From contig CALKJX010000060.1 in NCBI GenBank assembly GCA_937995555.1, positions 1 to 15,312 of the forward strand: a DNA stretch of 15,312 nucleotides. Reading direction: 5' to 3'. Position numbers and translations under genes: made by a program. Below, piece by piece: positions 7,395-15,098 of this stretch (its first letter is position 1; each line of letters begins with the position of its first letter). The notes under the pieces were generated by a model. The model had not been told where the DNA came from and did not search any database. It was given only the letters and a program-made list of their open reading frames with translations. Source of the stretch: an uncultured Elioraea sp. Its GTDB lineage: Bacteria > Pseudomonadota > Alphaproteobacteria > Acetobacterales > Acetobacteraceae.

Positions 7395-8869
7395 GCGGCC
7401 CTCAGCTGCGGCAGCGCGTCGAACCCGGCCGCCGCCTCGATCGCGGCGGCCACACGGAATACCGTCTCCTCGTCGAACGCCCGGCCGAGCACCTGAAGCC
7501 CCAGCGGCAGGCCCGACGCATCAAGCCCCGAAGGCACGCTGATCCCCGGCAGGCCCGCGAGGTTCGCCGGCACGGTGAACACGTCGTTCAGGTACATCGT
7601 CACCGGATCGTCCTGCTTCTCGCCGATCGCGAAGGCCGAGGAGGGTGTCGCCGGCGTCAGGATCGCATCGACGCTGCGCCACGCCTCGTCGAAGTCGCGC
7701 TGGATCAGCGCGCGCACCTTCTGCGCCTTCAGGTAATAGGCGTCGTAGTACCCGGCCGACAGCACATAGGTGCCGATCAGGATGCGCCGCCGCACCTCGG
7801 CGCCGAACCCGGCACCGCGCGTGGCCTCGTACAGGTCGTCGAGATCGCCGCCCTCCTCCACGCGCAGCCCGTAGCGCACGCCGTCGTAGCGGGCGAGGTT
7901 CGACGACGCCTCGGCCGGGGCGACGATGTAGTAGGTCGGCAGCGCATAGCGCGTGTGCGGCAGCGAGATGTCGTGGATCGTCGCCCCCGCGTCCTTCAGC
8001 CAGGCGATGCCCTGCTGCCAGAGCGCCTCGATCTCCGGCGCCATGCCGTCGAGCCGGTACTCCTTCGGCACGCCGATCCGCAGTCCCTTCACCCCCTGGC
8101 CGACCGCCGCCTCGAAATCCGGCACCGGCACGTCGGCGGAGGTGCTGTCCTTCGGATCGTGGCCCGACATCTCGCGCAGCAGGATCGCGGCGTCGCGCAC
8201 CGTGCGCGCGATCGGGCCCGCCTGATCCAGCGACGACGCGAACGCGACGATGCCCCAGCGCGAGCAGCGCCCGTAGGTCGGTTTGATCCCGACCGTGCCG
8301 GTGAAGGCAGCAGGCTGGCGGATCGAGCCGCCGGTGTCGGTCGCGGTTGCGCCGAGGCAGAGCCGCGCCGCCACCGCCGCCGCCGACCCGCCCGAGGAGC
8401 CGCCGGGCACGAGATCACGGTTGTCGCCACGCCGCCGCCACGGGTTCACCACGTTGCCGAAGGCGGACGTCGTGTTCGACGAGCCCATCGCGAACTCGTC
8501 GAGGTTGGTCTTGCCAAGGCACACCGCACCGGCCGCCCAGAGCCTGGCGCTGACCGTGCTCTCGTAGGGCGGGATGAAGGTGCCGAGGATGCGGCTCGCC
8601 GCGGTGGAGCGGATGCCGGTCGTGCAGAACAGGTCCTTGATCGCGAGCGGGATGCCCTCGAGCGGACGGGCCTCGCCGCGCGCGATCCGCGCATCGGCGG
8701 CGGTTGCATCGGCGAGCGCGCGCTCGGGCGTGACGGTGATGAAGGCGTTCAGGTTGTTGAGTTTCTCGATCGCGGCGAGATGCGCCTCGGCGAGTTCCCT
8801 CGCGCTGATCCGCTTCGCCGCCAGCGCCGCGCGCGCTTCGGCCAGCGTGAGCCCGGTCGGCGCGTTCAT
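7391..8869 (-). CDS. gatA: Asp-tRNA(Asn)/Glu-tRNA(Gln) amidotransferase subunit A
   Basis: This 492-residue amidase-signature enzyme hydrolyses glutamine to supply ammonia to GatB. The Ser-cisSer-Lys triad is readable: Lys78 in AIKDLF, cis-Ser158 in VPGGSSGGSAA, and nucleophile Ser182 in TDTGGSIRQPA. The 24-residue spacing between the two serines matches the Staphylococcus enzyme. A few extra residues (RRRGDNRD, about 145-152) lie just before the GGSS loop, as I recall from other alphaproteobacterial GatA proteins. The ATG at 8869 overlaps the gatC stop as ATGA (8869-8866), and its own stop overlaps gatB the same way. Together with gatC and gatB it forms a complete complex from one operon. 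Confidence 0.98.
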   Translation of the reverse strand: MNAPTGLTLAEARAALAAKRISARELAEAHLAAIEKLNNLNAFITVTPERALADATAADARIARGEARPLEGIPLAIKDLFCTTGIRSTAASRILGTFIPPYESTVSARLWAAGAVCLGKTNLDEFAMGSSNTTSAFGNVVNPWRRRGDNRDLVPGGSSGGSAAAVAARLCLGATATDTGGSIRQPAAFTGTVGIKPTYGRCSRWGIVAFASSLDQAGPIARTVRDAAILLREMSGHDPKDSTSADVPVPDFEAAVGQGVKGLRIGVPKEYRLDGMAPEIEALWQQGIAWLKDAGATIHDISLPHTRYALPTYYIVAPAEASSNLARYDGVRYGLRVEEGGDLDDLYEATRGAGFGAEVRRRILIGTYVLSAGYYDAYYLKAQKVRALIQRDFDEAWRSVDAILTPATPSSAFAIGEKQDDPVTMYLNDVFTVPANLAGLPGISVPSGLDASGLPLGLQVLGRAFDEETVFRVAAAIEAAAGFDALPQLRAA

Positions 8870-9165
8870 TCCACCACCTTCGGCACGGCGAAGAACGAGC
8901 CCATCGCGTTGTCCGCGCGGTCGGGCGCGTTCGCCAGGATCGCGTCATGCAGGTCGCCCTCGGTGACGACGTCCTCGCGCATCTTCAGTTTCATGCGCAT
9001 CGCTCCCGGCAGCGGCTCCACCCCCTCGGTCTCCACCTCGGAGAGCTGCTCGATCCAGGCGAGGATGTGGTTCAGCTCGCCCTGGAGGCGCGCGACCTCC
9101 TCCTCCTTTACGCGGATGCGGGCGAGCGCGGCAATGCGTCGGACGGTCTCGGCGTCGAGCGACAC
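8866..9165 (-). CDS. gatC: Asp-tRNA(Asn)/Glu-tRNA(Gln) amidotransferase subunit C
   Basis: This 99-residue GatC is the small belt subunit that wraps around GatA and stabilises the GatA-GatB assembly. The N-terminal helix (LDAETVRRIAALARI, then a Glu-rich stretch) and the C-terminal LPGAMRMKLKMREDVV...NAPDRADNAMGSFFAVPKVVE region are characteristic. I chose the GTG at 9165: AAGGAG sits 7 bases upstream, and the family starts just before this helix. An open frame reaches back to 9498 but is the antisense of ruvX. It is the first gene of gatCAB, divergent from ruvX. Confidence 0.95.
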   Translation of the reverse strand: MSLDAETVRRIAALARIRVKEEEVARLQGELNHILAWIEQLSEVETEGVEPLPGAMRMKLKMREDVVTEGDLHDAILANAPDRADNAMGSFFAVPKVVE

Positions 9166-9209
9166 CTGGCTGCTCCTTCGATGGAAGGCCGGGGTGTTAC
9201 CATCGGCCC

Positions 9210-9677
9210 ATGCTGGTTGCCAGTGTCGCGGCCCTGCGGGCCTCCCTGCCGACGGGTGTGCGGCTGATCGGGCTCGATCCCGGGTCGAGGACGATCGGCG
9301 TCGCGCTGTCGGACGTGACGCTGACCATCGCCTCGCCCTACGGCACCCTGAAGCGGGGCAAGCTGAAGGCCAACGCGGCCGGGATCGCGGCGATCGCGGC
9401 GAAGGAGGGCGCGGGCGGGGTGGTGGTCGGGCTGCCGCTGTCGATGGACGGCACCGTCGGCCCGGCCGCCCAGGCCGCGCGTGACTGGGCCACGGCACTC
9501 GCCGCCGCCCTCGGCCTGCCGGTCGCGCTGTGGGACGAGCGGCTCTCCTCGGCGGCGGTGAACCGGATGCTGATCGGCGAGGCGGATCTCACGCGCGCCC
9601 GCCGCGCCGCGGTCGTGGACAAAGCGGCGGCGGCCTGGATGCTGCAGGCGGCGCTGGACGCGACCCGGCCCGGTTGA
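9210..9677 (+). CDS. ruvX: Putative pre-16S rRNA nuclease / Holliday junction resolvase-like YqgF
   Basis: This 155-residue RNase H-fold protein belongs to the YqgF/RuvX family, implicated in pre-16S rRNA 5' end maturation and earlier proposed as a Holliday junction resolvase. Catalytic acid candidates are Asp23 in IGLDPGSRTIGVAL, Glu110 in LWDERLSS and Asp137 in VVDKAAAAWMLQ. The VVVGLPLSMDG strand (71-81) is also conserved. The ATG at 9210 gives the usual N-terminal leader (ALRASLPTGVRLIG). The Shine-Dalgarno sequence is weak. It is divergent from gatC with 44 bases between starts, so the two promoters must overlap or interleave. Confidence 0.95.
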   Translation: MLVASVAALRASLPTGVRLIGLDPGSRTIGVALSDVTLTIASPYGTLKRGKLKANAAGIAAIAAKEGAGGVVVGLPLSMDGTVGPAAQAARDWATALAAALGLPVALWDERLSSAAVNRMLIGEADLTRARRAAVVDKAAAAWMLQAALDATRPG

Positions 9678-9692
9678 CACGCCCTGCGTCAT

Positions 9693-9721
9693 CCCCTGGC
9701 GTGTCACGGACACCACCGGGG
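9693..9721. repeat. Compound hairpin just downstream of ruvX
   Basis: GTGTC (9701-9705) and GACAC (9709-9713) form a perfect 5-bp stem around ACG, and CCCC (9693-9696) can pair with GGGG (9718-9721) outside an internal loop. It begins 16 bases after the ruvX stop codon and ends at the ribosome-binding region of the following pseudogene. There is no T-tract. It may be a ruvX transcript-end structure, an operator, or part of the leader of the substrate-binding protein gene. Confidence 0.35.
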
Positions 9722-9729
9722 AGACGACG

Positions 9730-11033
9730 ACGAAGCGAACCGCCGCCGCGCTGGCTCTCGCGCTCCTGGCGCCACCCGCCGCCGGCCAGGGCACGCTGCG
9801 CACCGGGCTCTCGGCCGATCCCAGCATGCTCGACCCCGCGCAGTCGGGCAGCGTGTTCGAGCGGGTGGTGTTCGCGGCCCTGTGCGACAAGCTGATCGAT
9901 CCCGACCCGCAGCTCGCTCCATCCCCCAGCTCGCGACCGAGTGGTGCTGGGGCGATGACGGGAAGTCGCTGGCTCTCCGCCTGCGCGCGGGTGTGACCTT
10001 CGGCGACGGCACGCCGATGGACGCGGCGGCCGTGAAGGTGAACCTCGATCGCCACCGCGAGGCGCGCGAGAGCCGGCGCAAGGCCGAGCTCGCCTCGATC
10101 GGCGCGGTCGAGGTGGTCGATCCCCTCACCGTCCAGCGCATCCCGTCGCAGCCGGATGCGCCGCTGCTCGCAGTGCTCGCCGACCGCGCGGGGATGATGA
10201 AGTCGCCCCGCGCGATCGCGGCGCTGGGCGAGCGCGTCACCCCGTCCGACGTGGCCTCGGTCGAGCGTCACCGCTCGCTCAGGCTGATCGCCGGCACGGC
10301 CATGGCCTACCCGACGATGACCTTCAATCCCGGCGCAACCGAGCGGGCGAAGCGGCCGCCGGGGTCGGACCCGAGCGTACGGGCGGCGCTCGAGACGGCG
10401 ATCGACCGCACTGTGATCATCCAGGTGGCGCTGGAGGGGCGGTTCGTGCCGTCCAACCAGTTCAAGGCGCCGGGCAGCACCTCCTGGGTGGCGGAGCGGC
10501 CGGTGCCGCCGCGCGACGTGGCGGAGGCGCGCGCCCTGCTGCGCGAGACCGGGCACGAGCGCGTCGCGTTCGAGCTCGCGGTGCCGAACTCGCCGGTGGA
10601 GCGCCAGGTGGCGAAGGTGATCCAGGCCATGACGGCCGAGGCCGGGTTCGACATCAGCATCGTCGCCTCGGAAAGTGCGAGCATGGTCGCGGCCAACCGG
10701 CGCGGCGGCTTCGACGCGGCGATCGTGATCTGGTCCGGCCGGCCGGACCCCGACGGCACCATCGCGATCTGGCTGCAATGCGACGGTTCCGTGAACCGGG
10801 GCAAGGACTGCAACCCGCCGCTCGATGAGCTGCTGGCCAAGGCGCGGGCGGTGACGGCGGTGGAGGAGCGGCAGGCGCTCTACGCCCAGGCGGCCGCGAT
10901 CTGGATGGAGGACCGCCCGCACCTGGAGCCGTACCACCACCGCTGGCTTTGGGCCTCGGGGGCCAATGTCGAGGGGTTCCAGGCGCACCCGGACGGGATG
11001 ATGCGGTTGCAGGTGGTGCGGCCGGGGCGGTGA
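9730..11033 (+). pseudogene. Decayed ABC transporter substrate-binding protein (SBP family 5, peptide/nickel type)
   Basis: Homology to the OppA/DppA-like family is clear, but the gene is broken in three ways. First, the expected start is ACG (9730-9732), set 6 bases after GGGGAG and directly before a signal peptide (KRTAAALALALLAPPAAG); no ATG, GTG or TTG occurs in that frame after ruvX. Second, the frame changes at about 9916-9920: the segment ending DKLIDPDPQL is in one frame, and the continuation IPQLATEWCW lies in another. Third, near 10230 the protein jumps from MMKSPRAIAALGE straight to RVTPSDVASV, lacking roughly 75-90 residues that normally hold the SGPF/YRF and IPD-TVRL region. The C-terminal lobe looks intact to VVRPGR. 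The open part from 9882 may still be translated, but would lack export and a complete fold. A perfect TTGACA (9674-9679) overlaps the ruvX stop and could be a relic -35 box. Confidence 0.82.
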
Positions 11034-11054
11034 GGAGACCCCTCGGCGGCCCCG
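11023..11054. terminator. Possible bidirectional terminator hairpin
   Basis: CGGGGC (11023-11028) pairs with GCCCCG (11049-11054), and inside it GAGG (11032-11035) pairs with CCTC (11041-11044). The structure lies exactly between the convergent ends of the substrate-binding protein pseudogene and the amine oxidase gene, where a shared terminator is expected. There is no long T-tract on either side, so the call rests on position and pairing. Confidence 0.3.
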
Positions 11055-11058
11055 TTCA

Positions 11059-12204
11059 TCACGTTTTGGCTTCGTTCCAGCACCGGCCGAGCGCGAACAG
11101 GGCGATGTCGTGGCGCGTCGCGCCGTCGAGCGCGAGCTCGGCCAGCACCTCGCCGAGGATGCTCGCGAACTTGAAGCCGTGGCCGGAACAGGCCGAGGCG
11201 AGCACGATCCGGCGATCCTGCGGGTGCAGGCCGATCGCGAAATGCTCGTCCGCGGTGCGCGTGTAGAGGCAGCGGCTGCTGCGCCGCACCGCCCCCGCCG
11301 CGGCCGGAAGGTAGGGCGCGAGCCAGTCGCGCAGAGCCGACACCTCGGCCTCGGCATCGCCAGTCGCGGCATCGTCAGGATCGCGCACCGTCGCGCCGGG
11401 CCGGTGCGACGCCGCCTTCACGCCGGAGCCGCAGAAATCCGGGAAGCCGTAGACGGTATCGTCAGAGGCATCGAGGATGAACACCGGCATCGCGTCCGGC
11501 GCGACCAGCGCCGGATTGGCGGGCGCGAACCATCCGACCGTCTGGCGCGTGACCGTGAGCGCGCCGGCGAGGCCCGGAACGAGCCTGCCCAGCCAGGGCC
11601 CCGCGCACACCACGACCCGCTCTGCCGCCAGCGCCTCCGCCTCGTCGATCACGATCCGTACCCCGTCGCGGCCCGGTTCGATCGCGCTCACCCGCCGGCC
11701 GGACAGGATCGCCGCACCGTTCCGCCCGGCCGCCAGCAGCATCGCCTCCACCGCCGCCTCGGCCCTGAGGAAACCGGCGTCCGGCTGGAACACCGCCTGC
11801 CAACCGGCGGGCAAGCGGAACGCCGGAAACCGTCGCGCGGCCTCGGCTGCATCCAGTGTCTCCTGGGCGAGACCATGCGCGGCCGCGGCCCGCTGCGAAC
11901 CGGCAACGATCGCCGAGCCGGGAGGCCCGGCCTCCAGGATCCCGGTGGCGGTGAAAAGGCTGGTGCCCGTCTCGCGCTCGAGCCGCCGCCAGGCGTCGCG
12001 CGCGGCCAGGGCGAGCGGCACGTAGGCGGGATGCTCGAAATAGGCGAGGCGGAAGATCCGGCTCTCGCCGTGCGACGAACCGCGCGCATGGCCCGGCGTG
12101 AACTGCTCGATGCCGACCGCGCTGACGCCGCGCGCCGCGAGCGCCCTGAGCGCCGACGCTCCCATCACGCCAAGGCCGATCACCGCAGCACCGAACGTGC
12201 CCAA
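11059..12204 (-). CDS. FAD-dependent amine oxidase, MSOX/SolA-like (monomeric sarcosine oxidase or N-methyl-L-tryptophan oxidase family)
   Basis: This 381-residue flavoprotein of the DAO/MSOX family oxidises a secondary amino acid to an imine, making H2O2. It has a Rossmann dinucleotide site VIGLGVMG (8-15), ending with an acidic residue in GIEQ, and a SSHGESRIFR motif like the SSHGDTRIIR region of sarcosine oxidases. Lys263 (in GVKAASH) matches the oxygen-activating Lys265 of Bacillus MSOX. Cys312 in RCLYTRTADEHFAI matches the cysteine that binds FAD covalently. ASACSGHGFKFAS near the C-terminus is the family signature. Substrate cannot be read from sequence; sarcosine, N-methyltryptophan or another N-alkyl amino acid are options. 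I chose TTG at 12204 because GGAGG lies 6 bases upstream and the Rossmann strand then follows directly; ATG at 12234 would add 10 residues. It is divergent from the dipeptidase-like gene. Confidence 0.88.
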   Translation of the reverse strand: MGTFGAAVIGLGVMGASALRALAARGVSAVGIEQFTPGHARGSSHGESRIFRLAYFEHPAYVPLALAARDAWRRLERETGTSLFTATGILEAGPPGSAIVAGSQRAAAAHGLAQETLDAAEAARRFPAFRLPAGWQAVFQPDAGFLRAEAAVEAMLLAAGRNGAAILSGRRVSAIEPGRDGVRIVIDEAEALAAERVVVCAGPWLGRLVPGLAGALTVTRQTVGWFAPANPALVAPDAMPVFILDASDDTVYGFPDFCGSGVKAASHRPGATVRDPDDAATGDAEAEVSALRDWLAPYLPAAAGAVRRSSRCLYTRTADEHFAIGLHPQDRRIVLASACSGHGFKFASILGEVLAELALDGATRHDIALFALGRCWNEAKT

Positions 12205-12353
12205 GCCCTTCCTCCGCTGGCCGTCTCGCGCCACGCGACGCTACCGGCGCCCTGCCCGCACCCGCAAGCCGTGCGCGGCGCATCGCGGCGCCGTCTTGCT
12301 TCCGAGCACTCCGCCGCCCTACCCTCGCGCCGGCGAAGAAGGAATGCACCGCG

Positions 12354-13364
12354 ATGACGGCCATTTCGTTGTCGGACCGTACGCGCCGCGTCTATTCGGC
12401 CTCGCTCGTCTGGGACAACACCTTCCCCTTCGGCCCGAGCTGCGGATCCGAACGCGCGCATCTCGCGACCCTCGCCCGAATGCGCGCCGCCGGGTACTCC
12501 TGCGTGAGCCTCACGACGGCGAGCGACAACAGCGACATGCCCGATGCCGTGCGCAAGATCGCCCGCGATCTGGCGCTGTTCCGGGAGCGCGCCGACGAGT
12601 TCGTGGTGGTGCGCGAGGCCGACGACATCCCGCGCGCCAAGGCCGAGGGCAAGCTCGCAGTCGTGTTCACCTTCCAGGGCACGCTGCCTTTCGAGCGCAA
12701 TGTCGAACTGATCGCGCTCTACTACAGGCTCGGCGTGCGCCAGGCGCTGATGGCCTACAACCAGCGCAACAATGTCGGCGACGGCTGTCACGAGCGCACC
12801 GACGCCGGGCTCAGCCGGTTCGGCGTCGAGGTCGTGCGCGAGATGAACCGGGTCGGGATGATCGTGGATTGTAGCCACACCGGCTATCGAACCTCGATGG
12901 ACGTGCTGGAGCTGGCGACGGCGCCCGTGGTGTTCTCGCATTCCAACCCGCGCGCCCTGGTCGATCACGAGCGCAACATCCGCGACGACCAGGCGCTGGC
13001 GTGCGCACGGACCGGGGGCGTCGTCGGCGTCAACGGCGTGAGCCTGTTCCTCGGCGGCCCGCCGGATGCCGAGCGGATGTTCCGGCACGTGGACCACTGG
13101 GTGTCGCTGCTCGGCCCTGCGCATGTCGGGCTGGCGCTCGATGCCGTCTCCGAGCCGGCAGCGCTCCTGTCGTTGATCGGCGCGAAGGCCGCCGACAAGT
13201 ATCCGGCCGCGCAGTACGCCGAGACGCCGAGCTTCGCCGATCCGGCACTCGTGCCCGAGCTCGCCGAGGCGATGCTCCGGCACGGCTATCCGGAGGAGAC
13301 GGTGCAGGGCGTGCTCGGCGCCAACTGGCTGCGCGTGGCGCGGCAGGTCTGGCGCACGCCGTGA
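12354..13364 (+). CDS. M19 (renal/membrane dipeptidase-like) hydrolase with atypical metal site
   Basis: This 336-residue protein belongs to peptidase family M19 of the amidohydrolase superfamily. Supporting segments are YYRLGVRQALMAYNQRNNVGDG (124-145), DCSH with His175, FSHSNPRAL with His196, the substrate-site ERNI (206-209), GVVGVNGV, and Asp263 in VGLALD. The end, GYPEETVQGVLGANWLRV, is the usual family C-terminus. Two canonical ligand positions differ: the HxD motif expected near residue 20 reads VWDNTFP, and the bridging Glu is Gln108 in FTFQGT. Canonical members cleave dipeptides with two zinc ions; this one may use one metal or act on another amide. There is no signal peptide, so it is probably cytoplasmic. 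ATG at 12354; AAGGA lies about 10 bases upstream. It is followed after 35 bases by the substrate-binding protein gene, probably in one operon. Confidence 0.87.
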   Translation: MTAISLSDRTRRVYSASLVWDNTFPFGPSCGSERAHLATLARMRAAGYSCVSLTTASDNSDMPDAVRKIARDLALFRERADEFVVVREADDIPRAKAEGKLAVVFTFQGTLPFERNVELIALYYRLGVRQALMAYNQRNNVGDGCHERTDAGLSRFGVEVVREMNRVGMIVDCSHTGYRTSMDVLELATAPVVFSHSNPRALVDHERNIRDDQALACARTGGVVGVNGVSLFLGGPPDAERMFRHVDHWVSLLGPAHVGLALDAVSEPAALLSLIGAKAADKYPAAQYAETPSFADPALVPELAEAMLRHGYPEETVQGVLGANWLRVARQVWRTP

Positions 13365-13399
13365 ACGCCGGATCCCGGTATCGTGGCGGAGGGGGAACG

Positions 13400-14977
13400 A
13401 TGAGGCGTCGAACAATGCTCGGCTTGGCGGCAGGGCTCGCGCTGTGCGCGACGGCCGCCGTCCCCGCACCGGCGCAGACCCTGCGCATGGCTGTGCAGGC
13501 CGACTCAAGCCTGGATCCGCATTTCCTGTTCCTCGACACCAATGTCGCCCTGCACCGGCACATCTTCTCCGGCCTGACGCGGATCGACACGCAGGGCCGC
13601 GCCGAGCCCGACCTCGCCGTCGCCTGGCGGGCCGTGCAGGACCGCATCTGGGAGTTCGATCTGCGCCCGGGCGTCGTGTTCCATGACGGCGCGCCGTTCG
13701 AGGCCGAGGACGTGCTGGCGAGCGTGCGGCGGGTGCGGGCGCTGCCCAACAATCCCGGCCCCTACACGCCGAACCTGCAGGCGGTGGTGACCGTGGAGGC
13801 GGTCGATCGCCTGCGCGTGCGATTCCACACCGACCGCCCGAATCCGCTGCTGCCCCACCAGCTCGCCAACATCCTGATCGTGCCGCGCGCGCTGGAGGCC
13901 GCGCCGGTAACGGAGTTCCGGGCGGGACGCGCGGCGATCGGCACCGGCCCCTATCGCCTGGTCGCGTTCAGCCCCGGCGAGCGTCTCGAGCTCGCCCGCA
14001 ACGACCGCTATTTCGATGCCCGGCCGCCCTGGGCGGAGGTGACGATCCGGCTGATGGGCGCTCCGGCCGCGCGCGTCGCCGCACTGCTCGCGGGCGATGT
14101 CGACCTGATCGACTTCGTCCCGCCGCGCGACGCCGAGATGCTCTCACGCAGCCGCGCGACCGCCGTGCACACCGGGCCGAGCTGGCGCATCATGTTCCTG
14201 GGCTACAACCTGCGCGAGACGCCACCGCCCGGCATCGCCGGTCCCGCGGGGCAGCCGCTCGAGCGCAATCCGCTCACCGACTTGCGCGTGCGGCGCGCGC
14301 TCTCGCTGGCCGTCAACCGCAGCGCGCTGGTCGAACGGATCATGGACGGCTACGGCATCCCCACCAGCCAGTTCGCCATTCCCGGCATTCTCGGCCACGA
14401 ACCGGCCCTGCCGCCCGACCCGTATGACCCCGAGGCGGCGCGGGCGCTGCTGCGGGAGGCCGGCTATCCGGACGGTCTGCGGCTGCGCCTCAACTGCCCG
14501 AACAACCGCTATCCCAATGATGCCCGCGTCTGCGAGGCGCTCGCGCAGATGCTCACGCGCGTCGGGCTGCGCAGCGAGGTGGAGACGCAGCCGATGAACG
14601 TGTTCTTCCCGCGCCTGTCGCGGCCCGCCGGCCCGGATGCCAGCTTCTGGCTGCTCGGGCTCGGCAACAGCCAGGGCGAGGCCTCGGCGCTGTGGCTTGT
14701 CTATCGCACGCCCGATCGGCAGGTCGGACGCGGCCAGTTCAACTTCTCCGGCCATTCCGATCCCGTCCTGGACCGCCTGGTGGATGAGGCGGTGACCACC
14801 GTGGACCGCGCGGCGCGCGAGCCGAAGCTCCGCGCGGCGATGCGGCGAGCGACCGAAGCGCACGTCACCTTGCCGCTGTTCGGGCTGTCGGTGATCGTCG
14901 CCACGCGCGCCGGCATCCGCTACGAAACCTCGCCCAACGAGCACACCCTGGCGATGCGCGCCCGCCCGCTGCAGTGA
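13400..14977 (+). CDS. ABC transporter substrate-binding protein, family 5 (DppA/OppA-like)
   Basis: This 525-residue protein is a periplasmic solute receptor for a peptide/nickel-type ABC importer. A Sec signal peptide is clear: MRRRT, a hydrophobic core to about residue 20, and an APA cleavage site (23-25) giving a mature start at Gln26. There is no lipobox. The family layout is intact: LDPHFLFLDTN, the RPGVVFHDGAPFEAEDVLASVRR segment, GTGPYRLVAFSPGERLELARNDRYF, LRVRRALSLAVNRSALVERIMDGYG, and YPDGLRLRLNCPNNRYPNDARV in the second lobe. The ligand is not readable; dipeptides, oligopeptides or opines are possible. ATG at 13400 has GGAGGGGG just upstream; ATG 13415 is less likely. It sits 35 bases after the dipeptidase-like gene. 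No permease or ATPase gene is nearby, so it is an orphan receptor in this window. Confidence 0.93.
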   Translation: MRRRTMLGLAAGLALCATAAVPAPAQTLRMAVQADSSLDPHFLFLDTNVALHRHIFSGLTRIDTQGRAEPDLAVAWRAVQDRIWEFDLRPGVVFHDGAPFEAEDVLASVRRVRALPNNPGPYTPNLQAVVTVEAVDRLRVRFHTDRPNPLLPHQLANILIVPRALEAAPVTEFRAGRAAIGTGPYRLVAFSPGERLELARNDRYFDARPPWAEVTIRLMGAPAARVAALLAGDVDLIDFVPPRDAEMLSRSRATAVHTGPSWRIMFLGYNLRETPPPGIAGPAGQPLERNPLTDLRVRRALSLAVNRSALVERIMDGYGIPTSQFAIPGILGHEPALPPDPYDPEAARALLREAGYPDGLRLRLNCPNNRYPNDARVCEALAQMLTRVGLRSEVETQPMNVFFPRLSRPAGPDASFWLLGLGNSQGEASALWLVYRTPDRQVGRGQFNFSGHSDPVLDRLVDEAVTTVDRAAREPKLRAAMRRATEAHVTLPLFGLSVIVATRAGIRYETSPNEHTLAMRARPLQ

Positions 14978-15004
14978 GGCCGGGCGGCGGGTCCGTGCCC
15001 GGCC
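14978..15004 (+). terminator. Possible terminator hairpin after the substrate-binding protein gene
   Basis: A perfect 8-bp inverted repeat, GGCCGGGC (14978-14985) and GCCCGGCC (14997-15004), with an 11-base loop, begins directly after the TGA stop. It is very GC-rich and in the right place, but no T-tract follows. It could act as a Rho-aided or intrinsic-like end, or protect the mRNA 3' end. Confidence 0.4.
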
Positions 15005-15098
15005 CGGGCGCGCTGGTCGCCCGGCCCGTCCGCCCGCCCGCTTGACGCCATCCCCAGACGCGCGTTCCCTCCGCCCCCGCACAACCGGAGGCCCCCAG

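Noticed and set aside
5739..9484. Long plus-strand open frames (5739-7496, 7955-9484) opposite gatB, gatA and gatC
   Set aside because: Antisense of highly conserved genes; translations have no family features.
9108..11372. 754-codon minus-strand open frame across ruvX and the binding-protein pseudogene
   Set aside because: Composition is a GC shadow and it runs across unrelated genes and convergent ends; no conserved motif.
13001..13399. N-terminal extension of the intact substrate-binding protein
   Set aside because: It overlaps the hydrolase gene; the signal peptide and a strong ribosome site define the start at 13400.
12180..13508. 442-codon minus-strand open frame opposite the M19 hydrolase
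   Set aside because: Arg/His-rich shadow; the plus strand carries the recognisable hydrolase.
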